This document shows positions 10,201 through 17,342 of a stretch of DNA of 64,000 bases, piece after piece. The position numbers were made by a program, and so were the translations under genes. Every line of letters begins with the position of its first letter. Positions within the stretch are counted from its first letter, which is position 1. Below the pieces are notes generated by a model. The model did no database searches. It saw only the letters and a list, made by a program, of their open reading frames with translations, and had not been told where the DNA came from. Source of the stretch: Virgibacillus subterraneus (lineage in GTDB: Bacteria; Bacillota; Bacilli; Bacillales; Amphibacillaceae); contig NZ_FOEH01000003.1 in NCBI RefSeq assembly GCF_900110695.1, positions 186,001 to 250,000 of the forward strand, written 5' to 3'.

Positions 10201-10967
10201 ATTGGCAGCCGCTGGAATTGGATGATAGCCACTTGGATTGGGCTGTTGACGATCGCCTTGCTTACACGTATCCATATCTTGAAGCTGCAACTTACAGAGC
10301 CAAACAAACAGTGACCGAAATTAAAAGACAGCGGGAGATAAAAGATGAATATAGTGGTGAACAGCTTATCCAAACGTCTCATGCCCCAATCGCCAAACGA
10401 CCTGCTTTTATGCAAAAACAAAAATCGATTACTGCGGCAGAACGTGGTACTGCAATGCACACAGTGATGCAGCATATACCACTGACGAAGCCAATGACTG
10501 CAACAGAAATAGAAGAATTTGTGGAACAATTAGTAGAACGGGAAATTTTGACGAAACAGGAGGCAGAGGTTATTGAGACCACTGCTGTTGAACAATTTTT
10601 TAACACGTCAATTGCTCAATTAATCATGGAATCGCCGATTATTTATCGGGAAGTACCATTCAGTCTTTCGTTATCTGCAAAAGAAGTGTATGCAAACTGG
10701 ACCAATAATATGGATGAACAAGTATTGGTGCAAGGTGTTATAGACTGTGTTATTCCAAAAGATGATGGATGGATTATTCTTGATTATAAGACTGATGGAA
10801 TCACTGAGGAAGTAACCGATCGTGTAAAAGATAAACTTTTAGATAGGTATAAAATTCAAATGGATCTGTACAAACATGCGGTTGAACATATTTGGTACGA
10901 GCAAGTAAAAGAGACATATCTTTATTTCTTTTCCAAGCAACTTTTATTGGCAATTAAAAATGAATAG
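7239..10967 (+). CDS. addA: AddA subunit of the AddAB helicase-nuclease
   Basis: 1242 residues. UvrD/Rep-type superfamily 1A helicase: Walker A AAAAGSGKT (K29), motif II LLIDEYQDTN, motif III GDVKQSIYRFRHAEP, motif V/VI HKSKGLEFPVVI and VLYVALTRAKEKL. The C-terminal nuclease domain carries IILDYKTD. It supplies the 3'-5' helicase motor and one nuclease of the AddAB complex. It overlaps addB by 1 nt. In B. subtilis sbcD-sbcC follow; here the next genes are a cytochrome oxidase operon, so synteny breaks at this point. Confidence 0.97.
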   Translation: MANWTKEQEQAIYTDGSDVLVAAAAGSGKTAVLVERIIQKLIKKDDPVDIDSLLVVTFTNAAAQEMRNRVGLALEEALAEDPSSPHLKKQLSLLQRASISTLHSFCLDTVKQYAYLLDIDPAFRIANDMEADLIKQEVIDDLFEEWYGKEGEDQKRFFAVVDRFSSDRSDADVESLVLDLYTFAAQNPWPDMWLDQIADVYDIPDDWTEDELPWLSIIKREAKNQLEAMQQEINLAMELTRESDGPYHYADAIDSDAENLQIALAHLNSWNDLQAHMAASSFAKLSGKKVDCDDAKKDKVKKLRDSYKKRWNEMKEGWFSRDLTGHIADMQELAPVIRQLTEIVKQFKTRFTEQKRERAIVDFSDLEHYCLELLTDDTSTADKVLPSTVAVNLQRQFSELLIDEYQDTNLVQETILTLISDQAGPGNRFMVGDVKQSIYRFRHAEPSLFIQKYKRFADEGVPARRIDLASNFRSREHVLIGANYIFRQILDEDLGEINYDEDAELIYANKMYDTLPHTEPQPELIIIDREVPEEKEDISQDEEDYQDLEKAQLEARAYAEKIKGWIGQKESGPLQVYDKSTDTQRDMQYRDVVILMRSMTWAPTIVDELKKQGIPVYAELSTGYFDAIEVKIMLSLLKVIDNPRQDIPLASVLKSPIVGLNEEELSLVRLADQKGTYYDALKAFNRHNSDDTAIKANNFLERLERYRLASRQGALSELIWQIYRETGYYDFVGGMPGGRQRQANLRALYDRARGYESTSFRGLFRFLRFIERMEERGDDLGSARALSEQEDIVRIMTIHKSKGLEFPVVILGAMDKQFNFMDLKRRYLLHKDLGFASKYIDPVKRITYPTLFHHALQKEKLRELLAEEMRVLYVALTRAKEKLVMVGNVPSFEKKQQKWEKMIDHSEWILPAHYRIESKTYLDWVGPALIRHKGNDVLRTLDVDDAVLEAIQIDPSEWNVSILHGSSLTNLDEAVTQADLERKENIVNWQPLELDDSHLDWAVDDRLAYTYPYLEAATYRAKQTVTEIKRQREIKDEYSGEQLIQTSHAPIAKRPAFMQKQKSITAAERGTAMHTVMQHIPLTKPMTATEIEEFVEQLVEREILTKQEAEVIETTAVEQFFNTSIAQLIMESPIIYREVPFSLSLSAKEVYANWTNNMDEQVLVQGVIDCVIPKDDGWIILDYKTDGITEEVTDRVKDKLLDRYKIQMDLYKHAVEHIWYEQVKETYLYFFSKQLLLAIKNE

Positions 10968-10969
10968 CT

Positions 10970-11105
10970 ACTTTCTTATTTGCATAAGTGCAACTATGAC
11001 ATATGCCACAAAGGCTTGCACTGCAAAGTATAAGGTTTTTTAGCCGACTCGGTCATTTTTATCCTCCTTTTTAAACATGCATTTTAACGAATACCAGTTT
11101 TCTAA
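10970..11105 (+). repeat. Dispersed hairpin repeat, copy A (long, decayed)
   Basis: Begins 3 nt after the addA stop. It contains the core TTTGCATAAGTGCAACTA and AAGGCTTGCA, then a second module ending in AACGAATACCAGTTTTCTAA. The left hairpin arm is missing. See copies B-I for the family. Confidence 0.75.
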
Positions 11106-11161
11106 CAAATATAATTTCCGAAAATGTGTCGAAGTAGTTACAAATTATAATGGTTATATTT

Positions 11162-11209
11162 AAAGAGTTAAACCCTGTTATATCAAGGGTATTACTCTTT
11201 ATTTTTTTT
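11162..11209 (+). terminator. Terminator between addA and the oxidase operon
   Basis: Two-part stem (aaagagt...accct / agggt...actcttt) followed by attttttttgg. It lies 195 bp after addA and probably ends addBA transcripts. Confidence 0.75.
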
Positions 11210-11265
11210 GGAATTCTTTATAAATGATCACTGGGATTCCCCCTGTAATTAAAATCACGTATTCG

Positions 11266-11281
11266 TGTGATTTAGTTCACT
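11266..11281. promoter_or_regulatory. Crp/Fnr-type box upstream of the ba3 oxidase operon
   Basis: TGTGATTTAGTTCACT matches TGTGA-N6-TCACA at 9 of 10 consensus bases. It lies 64 bp before the subunit IIa start, a suitable place for an activator or repressor of this operon. A Crp/Fnr family gene is present at 42.3 kb. Confidence 0.5.
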
Positions 11282-11344
11282 TCGCAAAACCCCTTAAAAA
11301 AATAAGATGTAGTAGAAAGATAGTTTACAAGGAGGGGATTTGTG

Positions 11345-11488
11345 ATGGAAGCAGCAAAAACGAGTACTCCAGTCGAAAATAAAGAAGAAAAATCATTAAA
11401 AGGTACAATGGTTTCCGTGTTATTTGTGTTAGGAGTCATCGTTGTTATGTGGGTAGGAGTCTTTTGGTTATATATGTCCAGAGTATAG
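11345..11488 (+). CDS. Cytochrome c oxidase subunit IIa (ba3-type, small subunit)
   Basis: 47 residues: a charged N-terminus of about 20 residues and one transmembrane helix (about residues 22-43, VSVLFVLGVIVVMWVGVFWL). This matches the small single-helix subunit IIa of ba3-type oxidases. The start ATG lies 9 nt after aaggagg; a GTG three bases upstream is the alternative. It is 12 bp before subunit II, in the same operon. Confidence 0.82.
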   Translation: MEAAKTSTPVENKEEKSLKGTMVSVLFVLGVIVVMWVGVFWLYMSRV

Positions 11489-11500
11489 GAGGGAAACGAT

Positions 11501-11962
11501 ATGCATCGCTTAGAAGAAATTTGGCTTGGATTAAGTGCCGGAATTTTAATTTTATTTATGGTTATAGTAGGTTATCAAACATTCGCGTTAGGTATGGGGC
11601 CACCAAGTAATAAAGAAAATATTGATCCTGAGCAAGTAGATCAAACTGCTCCATTTGATAATCCTGGCGTGAAAAAGGTGGGGGAAAACGAATATGAAGT
11701 TGTTATGACATTACAAGCGTTTGGCTTTACTCCCAGCGATATTGAAGTTCCAGCTGGGGCAGAAGTAACATTTACAATGACTTCCAAAGATGTTGTTCAT
11801 GGCTTTCAAGTTGCTGGAACAAACATTAATGCAATGGTAATGCCAGGTCACATCCAAGAAATCACACACACATTTGATGAGCCAGGCGAGTATCTAGTGT
11901 TATGTAATGAATATTGCGGTGCGGGGCATCAGCTTATGTCCACGACAATCACGGTGAAGTAA
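11501..11962 (+). CDS. ba3-type cytochrome c oxidase subunit II
   Basis: 153 residues, short as usual in ba3 oxidases. One N-terminal transmembrane helix (about residues 11-30) is followed by a cupredoxin domain with an intact CuA site: H100, C135, C139, H143 and M146 (CNEYCGAGHQLM). It takes electrons from cytochrome c outside the membrane and passes them to subunit I. Good ribosome site (ggaggg) and 15-bp spacing to subunit I. Confidence 0.95.
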   Translation: MHRLEEIWLGLSAGILILFMVIVGYQTFALGMGPPSNKENIDPEQVDQTAPFDNPGVKKVGENEYEVVMTLQAFGFTPSDIEVPAGAEVTFTMTSKDVVHGFQVAGTNINAMVMPGHIQEITHTFDEPGEYLVLCNEYCGAGHQLMSTTITVK

Positions 11963-11977
11963 AGGAGGTAAAGTTAA

Positions 11978-13657
11978 ATGGAACAATCAATAAAAGAAAC
12001 ATTTCGCGAGAAGGCGAATAAAGGATTAGGCGTTAATCCTCTGGATGCTAAAATATCGAAATCATATTTATCAGTAGCCTTTATTACATTACTTATTGGC
12101 GGAATTTTAGGATTAGTACAAGGGCTTCAGAGGGCCGGTCTTCTGGAATTGCCAGCATGGTTAAACTATTACCAAGTGTTAACAGCACACGGTATTTTAT
12201 TAATTCTAGTTTTTACAGCTACATTCACAATTGGTTATTTATATGCAGTTCTATCCCATACATTAGGAGGACTTCTTCCAAAAGTAAGGAAAATGGCTTG
12301 GGTTGGACTAGGGTTGATGCTGTTAGGAGTAGTACTAGTAGTAATAACAATTTTAATGAATGAAGCGTCCGTTTTATATACGTTTTATCCACCACTTGCT
12401 GCATCACCTATCTTTTATATTGGATTAGTATTTGTTGTTCTAGGTATATGGTCATGTAGTTTTGGAGCATTCATCAATTACAATCATTGGAGAAAAAATC
12501 ATCGTGGTCAAGTAACGCCGCTGTATGCTTTCTTCGCAATGGGTGTATTCATACTTTGGTTCTTTGGAAGTATTGGTGTAACAATAGAAGTATTAACGCT
12601 TATTCCTTGGTCATTGGGCTGGAAAGAAACAGTTAACGTTATGGTTGCCCGAACACTATTTTGGAGTTTCGGACATACATTGGTTAATATTTGGTATATT
12701 GTAGCAATCTCTGCATGGTATGTAGCAATACCAAAGATTATCGGCGGAAAAGTGTTTAGTGATAAACTTGCTCGAGTTGTTGTAATATTATTAGTTATTT
12801 TAAACATTCCTGGTGGTTTTCACCATCAAATTATTGACCCAGGAATTTCAGAATCAGTTAAATTTTTACATGTGTTTATGAGTACATCAATCGCATTCCC
12901 TTCATTAATGACTGCGTTCGCCATATTCGCTATGTTTGAAAGAGCTGGCAGAAAACGCGGTGGTAAAGGATTATTAGGCTGGTTCACAAAACTTCCATGG
13001 GGAGATGTGCGTTTCTTAGCCCCTATGATTGCTATGATTGCTTTTATCCCTGGTGGTGCTGGTGGAATTGTCAATACAAGTAACCAAATGAACCAGGTAA
13101 TTCACAACACGATGTGGGTTGTTGGGCACTTCCATATAACTGTAGGTGTAACAGTTGTCTTAACATTCTTTGGGATCACTTATTGGCTTGTCCCGTACTT
13201 ATCCAAGCGTAAGCTAACCCCTCAAATGAATAGACTTGGTGTTATCCAGACAATTATTTGGACAGTCGGAATGATCTTCATGTCAGGTTCACAGCATTTA
13301 GTAGGGCTGTTGGGTGATCCGAGACGGACATCTTTCACAACGTATGGGGATCATGAAATAGCATTAAGCTGGGTGCCTTATGAGTATGTTATGGCGTTCG
13401 GAGGAACATTACTGCTTTTAGGTGTAATTATACAAGTTTATGCAGTATTCAATATGATGTTTTTCGCTCCAAAAGGTGAAACAGAATTCCCTCTTGGTGA
13501 AGCTGAGGAGAGTGAAGGACCTACACCACTATGGACTGAACGCTGGAGCATTTGGATTATCTTAATGCTTATGGTTGTAGCTATGGCCTACGTTGTACCG
13601 ATTGTAGACTTTATAGTCAATGGTGGTCCCGGATCACCACCAATCAGAACATGGTAG
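11978..13657 (+). CDS. ba3-type cytochrome c oxidase subunit I
   Basis: 559 residues, about 13 transmembrane helices, heme-copper oxidase family B. Conserved heme and CuB ligand regions are visible: YQVLTAHGILLI (helix II), WSFGHTLVNIWY, PGGFHHQIIDPG (CuB His pair) and VVGHFHITVGVT (helix X). It reduces O2 to water with proton pumping and typically works at low oxygen. It is the last gene before a terminator; SCO and a membrane protein follow. The Crp/Fnr box upstream of the operon suggests redox control. Confidence 0.96.
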   Translation: MEQSIKETFREKANKGLGVNPLDAKISKSYLSVAFITLLIGGILGLVQGLQRAGLLELPAWLNYYQVLTAHGILLILVFTATFTIGYLYAVLSHTLGGLLPKVRKMAWVGLGLMLLGVVLVVITILMNEASVLYTFYPPLAASPIFYIGLVFVVLGIWSCSFGAFINYNHWRKNHRGQVTPLYAFFAMGVFILWFFGSIGVTIEVLTLIPWSLGWKETVNVMVARTLFWSFGHTLVNIWYIVAISAWYVAIPKIIGGKVFSDKLARVVVILLVILNIPGGFHHQIIDPGISESVKFLHVFMSTSIAFPSLMTAFAIFAMFERAGRKRGGKGLLGWFTKLPWGDVRFLAPMIAMIAFIPGGAGGIVNTSNQMNQVIHNTMWVVGHFHITVGVTVVLTFFGITYWLVPYLSKRKLTPQMNRLGVIQTIIWTVGMIFMSGSQHLVGLLGDPRRTSFTTYGDHEIALSWVPYEYVMAFGGTLLLLGVIIQVYAVFNMMFFAPKGETEFPLGEAEESEGPTPLWTERWSIWIILMLMVVAMAYVVPIVDFIVNGGPGSPPIRTW

Positions 13658-13673
13658 TTGAAATAAAATTTAA

Positions 13674-13702
13674 GAGATAGTCCTGTTCAGGGCTATCTTT
13701 TT
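13674..13702 (+). terminator. Terminator after oxidase subunit I
   Basis: Stem agatagtcc / gggctatct around a short loop, then five T. Confidence 0.85.
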
Positions 13703-13704
13703 AA

Positions 13705-13791
13705 GCAATAAGAAAGAATAAATTCTTTCTTACTGCATAAGTGCAACTAAGGCAATTCGCCTAAGAACTTGGCGAATGCCAAGTTTTCTAA
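13705..13791 (+). repeat. Dispersed hairpin repeat, copy B
   Basis: Full-length copy: GCAATAAGAAAG / CTTTCTTACTGC hairpin, TGCATAAGTGCAACTA core, then GGCAATTCGCC pairing with GGCGAATGCC, ending AAGTTTTCTAA. The second stem differs in sequence from copies D and H but still pairs. Confidence 0.85.
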
Positions 13792-13834
13792 AGTAAAACT
13801 AATGATAAATTACAAACTTGGGAAGTGATCGGTT

Positions 13835-14470
13835 ATGATCAAAGACAGACATAATTTAATAGCTATCATTCTCGTAATCATATTTGGAATTGGTTTATTT
13901 TATATTGGAACTGATGGATTCCGTGCATTTACAGCAGAAAGTGCTAGAACGTATGAAGTATTACAAAATAAGCCTGAATTTCCTTCTGTAACTTTGGAGG
14001 ACAGTCACGCGCGAACATATACTTTTGACGAATTTGCAGAAGGAAAATACGTATTTCTAACATTTATGTATACAAGTTGTACAACTGTATGTCCACAGCT
14101 AGAGATGAACATGGCCGATGTCTATGATCAAATTCCGAGTAAATATATTGGTGAGGACATCGTCTTTCTAAGTATAAGTTTTGATCCAACAAGAGATGAC
14201 CCAGCAACCTTAACCAAATACAGATCCTATTTTGGAAGTGATGGAGAAACGTGGCGTATGGCAAGAATAAACGACCAGTCCGAACTAGACACGCTACTCG
14301 AAAAACTGGGCGTAATAGTTATCCCTGATGGTAATGGAGACTTCACACATAATAGTGCTTTCTATTTTATTGGAAAAACTGGCCATTTACAGCAAGTGAT
14401 GGACTTCACCAAAATTGATGAAGCTGCTGATACTGTTCTAAATATTCTTGACAGTGAAGAGGAGGAATAG
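13835..14470 (+). CDS. SCO1/SenC family copper chaperone
   Basis: 211 residues with one N-terminal transmembrane helix (about residues 9-25) and an extracellular thioredoxin-fold domain. The copper ligands are present: C82 and C86 in SCTTVCPQL, and H172 in DFTHNSAFYF. SCO proteins deliver copper to, or reduce, the CuA site of oxidase subunit II, which fits its place directly behind the ba3 operon. Its end carries the ribosome site of the next gene, 3 bp downstream. Confidence 0.93.
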   Translation: MIKDRHNLIAIILVIIFGIGLFYIGTDGFRAFTAESARTYEVLQNKPEFPSVTLEDSHARTYTFDEFAEGKYVFLTFMYTSCTTVCPQLEMNMADVYDQIPSKYIGEDIVFLSISFDPTRDDPATLTKYRSYFGSDGETWRMARINDQSELDTLLEKLGVIVIPDGNGDFTHNSAFYFIGKTGHLQQVMDFTKIDEAADTVLNILDSEEEE

Positions 14471-14473
14471 ACG

Positions 14474-15031
14474 ATGAAACAAGCAATCTATGGTTTAATG
14501 CTGTACGTCTTTCTAATTCTTCCACCTGTAGCTAATTTACTAGAATCGATTATGATTGTGCACATGCATATGCAAATGCCACTCCTGGTGATATCTGGAT
14601 TTCTAATGGCACGATTTTTTCAGATGAAGTTTCCGGGATTTTTTGAAAAATGGAATGGTAACGGTGTACCTGGAATTCTATTATTCATTGTTATTTGGAG
14701 TTACTGGATGATCCCACGTTCAATGGATGAGGCTGTTACTATTCAAATGGTAGAGGTATTTAAATTTATCAGTTTGCCGTTTTTAGCGGGGATTCCTCTA
14801 CGTGATAGCTGGATAAAACTTGGGAAAATTGGCAGAAATATTACTTATGTATTCTTTGTTATCATGTTTGGACTAATGGCGTGGCTGTATATTGGGGCGG
14901 ATAGTCAGATATGCAATAACTACTTGGAAGTGGAGCAGAAGACACTTGGCTGGGGTTCACTTGCATTTGCAGCATTTTTACTCATATATGTATTGCAATT
15001 ATTATTCATTGATCAATCAGAATTTGAATAG
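14474..15031 (+). CDS. Oxidase-associated polytopic membrane protein, unknown function
   Basis: 185 residues with five to six hydrophobic helices. A His/Met-rich segment, IVHMHMQMPLL, lies in or near the second helix and could bind copper or heme. It starts 3 bp after SCO with a gaggagg ribosome site inside the SCO end, so the two are co-expressed. Position suggests a role in assembly of the ba3 oxidase, perhaps like CtaG. That role is inference; I do not recognise the family with certainty. Confidence 0.75.
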   Translation: MKQAIYGLMLYVFLILPPVANLLESIMIVHMHMQMPLLVISGFLMARFFQMKFPGFFEKWNGNGVPGILLFIVIWSYWMIPRSMDEAVTIQMVEVFKFISLPFLAGIPLRDSWIKLGKIGRNITYVFFVIMFGLMAWLYIGADSQICNNYLEVEQKTLGWGSLAFAAFLLIYVLQLLFIDQSEFE

Positions 15032-15156
15032 GAAGAAAAGTGCCTTGTCGTAGAGCGCTTTTGTTGGCAGCGTTGAGGGTAAGCATCATGTCGTATTGGG
15101 ATTTCAGCCAAATATGAATAACTTCAATCAGATACAGAAAATTGGGCCAAATAGCC

Positions 15157-15190
15157 AAAAGAACTGTCACATCAATTGGACAGTTCTTTT
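15157..15190. terminator. Bidirectional terminator between the SCO pair and the gerP operon
   Basis: Perfect 12-bp stem aaaagaactgtc / gacagttctttt. It supplies T-runs in both directions between convergent transcripts. Confidence 0.9.
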
Positions 15191-15195
15191 AAATA

Positions 15196-15414
15196 CTAAG
15201 CATTTGCTGTTAAATTCTGATCGTTCACATCAGGGTCAAATGGGTTGGTGGAACTTAAACCACTATTGGTACAAATAAAATCTCCGGTGTTTTGTGATCC
15301 TGCACCTGTGTTTGTTTTGGAAGTGCTTTTAGGGGCTAGATAAAAGGAATCACCAAAATTTATGACGCCACCACCCACACTATTTATCTTTATTGGTCCA
15401 ACAATTGATGGCAT
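15196..15414 (-). CDS. gerPF: Spore germination protein GerPF
   Basis: 72 residues. N-terminal IVGPIKINSVGGGVINFGDS and the T-x-GAGSQNTGDF segment are typical of the GerPA/GerPF group. GerP proteins are needed for germinant access through the coat; they act in the spore coat layer. Last gene of the operon, directly before a terminator. Clear ggagg ribosome site. Confidence 0.93.
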   Translation of the reverse strand: MPSIVGPIKINSVGGGVINFGDSFYLAPKSTSKTNTGAGSQNTGDFICTNSGLSSTNPFDPDVNDQNLTANA

Positions 15415-15455
15415 GAAGAACTCCTCCAGAATTTATATTTCAGGATACACATAGT

Positions 15456-15848
15456 TTATGACGTCATGTTGTTATCCGTGCCGGTGGTATACTGACGAAA
15501 GTGTTTCACCCTTGCTTCGGCAGATAATTCATTAAGGTTGCCAATATGCAAAATAGATGATTGACTCACTCCGAGGATAGATATGTTTCCTATTTTTATT
15601 ACATTAGAATGATTTAGTGTATTTTTTTGGACTTCTGTGGCATTAATCGGCCAGTTTGCGTCCCGTTGAAATAATGAAAATCTATTAAAATACAGCCCCT
15701 CATCATTTGCAAATGTTGCACCTTCTTTTTGAATTGCAATTCCCCTTGATTTCGGACGGGCATTTGATGTATCGCCAATATTAAAAATGCCGCTGTATGT
15801 TAGACCATGAACTCTGATACGCCTAACGGATGCTGTTCGCTTTTGCAT
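15456..15848 (-). CDS. gerPE: Spore germination protein GerPE
   Basis: 130 residues. It starts MQKRTASVRRIRVHGLTYSG, followed by IFNIGDT and a second IGNISILGVSQSSILHIGN unit, as in GerPE. Start taken at ATG 15848 rather than the TTG one codon earlier, because aggggt is correctly spaced to the ATG. Operon position between gerPD and gerPF is conserved. Confidence 0.92.
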   Translation of the reverse strand: MQKRTASVRRIRVHGLTYSGIFNIGDTSNARPKSRGIAIQKEGATFANDEGLYFNRFSLFQRDANWPINATEVQKNTLNHSNVIKIGNISILGVSQSSILHIGNLNELSAEARVKHFRQYTTGTDNNMTS

Positions 15849-15860
15849 CAATAAAACCCC

Positions 15861-16034
15861 TCATCCTGATAGTGGAACGATGGAACCAATCATAGTTGCT
15901 TCTGGCGGAGTATCGAAGAATGATGAGAGGATTATATCTTCACTGTCTCCTACTAAAAACACAGACGAAGATGTGATCGCATCTATTTGGACATTTCCGA
16001 CTTGTAAGCCCCAATTATGAACTTCCATATTCAT
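15861..16034 (-). CDS. gerPD: Spore germination protein GerPD
   Basis: 57 residues. The motifs SSSVFLVGDSEDI and LSSFFDTPPEATMIG are characteristic of GerPD. Family N-termini favour ATG 16034 (MNMEVHNWGLQVG). An ATG at 16046 is possible but follows its Shine-Dalgarno with almost no spacing. The 5' end overlaps the end of gerPC. Confidence 0.88.
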   Translation of the reverse strand: MNMEVHNWGLQVGNVQIDAITSSSVFLVGDSEDIILSSFFDTPPEATMIGSIVPLSG

Positions 16035-16578
16035 TTTCTGAATCATTCCTTTCCATATATGTTGTTAGCGAATGATGAATTTCATTTTTAATTTGCTCCA
16101 TAATAAATTGCTTCCTTTGATCTTCTGAAAGGTTCTGATTTTTACGTTTGGATTCTTCTTCATAAAACGTGATTCGTTCGGGTAGCTGTTTGGCCATATC
16201 CTCGATAAGTATTGATGGATCAGTATTATCGATTGAAAAATGATTCTGGTCAGCTATATTACGGATTAGGTTTAATCCATGTTCTTTCAAATACCTATTT
16301 AAGTCAGATAATAATTGTTGTTTGACTGGTGTTTTGCCAGGTGGAACAGAGAGATCTTCTATATCTTTAAGATCATTTGGTGATAAACCAATGTGGAGAG
16401 TTCCATCAAGATTCTCTATTTTCAGCTGGTCAAAGTGATATTCGATTTTTTCGATGTTATTGTGGTTCGATTCTTTTTGTTCAAACTTCTCGACTCTTGA
16501 TTCCAGTGACCTTATTTTTCTGTCCTGTTCTTCGATGCGCTGCAGTAGGTTATACATATAATTGTTCCAGCTATTCAT
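16015..16578 (-). CDS. gerPC: Spore germination protein GerPC
   Basis: 187 residues, the largest operon member. N-terminal coiled coil (about residues 8-36, IEEQDRKIRSLESRVEKFEQ) then a domain with YHFDQLKIENLDGTLHIGLSP, the conserved GerPC core. Soluble, coat-associated in spores. Strong ribosome site (aaggaggg) precedes the ATG. Confidence 0.92.
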   Translation of the reverse strand: MNSWNNYMYNLLQRIEEQDRKIRSLESRVEKFEQKESNHNNIEKIEYHFDQLKIENLDGTLHIGLSPNDLKDIEDLSVPPGKTPVKQQLLSDLNRYLKEHGLNLIRNIADQNHFSIDNTDPSILIEDMAKQLPERITFYEEESKRKNQNLSEDQRKQFIMEQIKNEIHHSLTTYMERNDSENEYGSS

Positions 16579-16645
16579 AAGAGTGTGCCCTCCTTACAAC
16601 TAGGCAAATACCTATAGTAACATATGCATAAAAGGCGAATATGTG

Positions 16646-16852
16646 CTACTGTCCAGGCTGTTGCAACCGAATAATTGAAGAATCACCAACAGGTTCAGCC
16701 GGCTCCGCAGCTTCTTCATACTCCCCTGTATTATAAATATCCGATTGTGCCTGAATACTTCCAGTACTCCCAATTTGTACAACTGAAGAATTTGTGATCG
16801 CGCCTATTTTTAACATATGAATACTTATAGATTGGTGAATAGTAAAATTCAT
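16646..16852 (-). CDS. gerPB: Spore germination protein GerPB
   Basis: 68 residues. MNFTIHQSISIHMLKIGAIT and SSVVQIGSTGSIQAQS match GerPB. A GTG three codons upstream overlaps the Shine-Dalgarno ggag, so ATG 16852, 8 nt after it, is the start. Lies 13 bp behind gerPA. Confidence 0.92.
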   Translation of the reverse strand: MNFTIHQSISIHMLKIGAITNSSVVQIGSTGSIQAQSDIYNTGEYEEAAEPAEPVGDSSIIRLQQPGQ

Positions 16853-16865
16853 GGTATACACTCCA

Positions 16866-17081
16866 TTATTTATCTATATTCTGATCCGCTACATCTGAAT
16901 CCCGTACATACGTATTTGATTCTTTTAGCCGTATATGGGTGCCATCTCCTGTATTAAAGGAACCCCCACCAGCATATGTTTTTGCAGTGCTTTCAGGACT
17001 CATTGAATACACATCTCCAATGTTAAAGATGCTGGACGAGCTTATATTAATTACTTTGACTGCGCCGACTTTTGCTGGCAT
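16866..17081 (-). CDS. gerPA: Spore germination protein GerPA
   Basis: 71 residues. MPAKVGAVKVINISSSSIFN followed by IGDVYSMSPESTAKTYAGGG matches GerPA. First gene of gerPABCDEF, with ggagg before the ATG and a sigma-K-like promoter just upstream, which fits mother-cell expression late in sporulation. Confidence 0.94.
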   Translation of the reverse strand: MPAKVGAVKVINISSSSIFNIGDVYSMSPESTAKTYAGGGSFNTGDGTHIRLKESNTYVRDSDVADQNIDK

Positions 17082-17101
17082 GATAAATCCTCCTTCAGGT
17101 T

Positions 17102-17129
17102 TAGTTTATGTTCAAGGTGAAAATTTGTT
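17102..17129 (-). promoter_or_regulatory. Sigma-K-type promoter of the gerP operon
   Basis: On the minus strand CATAAACTA matches the sigma-K -10 consensus CATANNNTA exactly, with an AC at -35 after a 16-bp spacer. It lies 21 bp before the gerPA start. gerP is sigma-K-dependent in other bacilli. Confidence 0.7.
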
Positions 17130-17187
17130 GAAGCAGCAAAAAGAAGTTATTATTAATTTATAGAATAGTAGAAACAAACTATTTTTT

Positions 17188-17324
17188 GCAGTTAAGATAG
17201 TATAAATCCTTTCTTACTGCATAAGTGCAACTAAGGCTTATTTATACTAAGGCTTGCATTCCGAAGTATAAGGGTTCTAAAAAAAGCAAATAAGGTTCCC
17301 TTTAAACGAATGCCAAGTTCTATA
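17188..17324 (+). repeat. Dispersed hairpin repeat, copy C (with extra 3' module)
   Basis: GCAGTTAAGATAG / CTTTCTTACTGC hairpin, TGCATAAGTGCAACTA core, partly decayed second stem, then a second module with TTTAAACGAATGCCAAGTT. It supplies a spurious upstream ATG in frame with the next gene. Confidence 0.8.
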
Positions 17325-17342
17325 AGAAAGGTAGTGAAACGA

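Noticed and set aside
15096-15278. 60-codon plus-strand frame at the end of the gerP operon
   Set aside because: Runs through a terminator and antisense to gerPF; no ribosome site.
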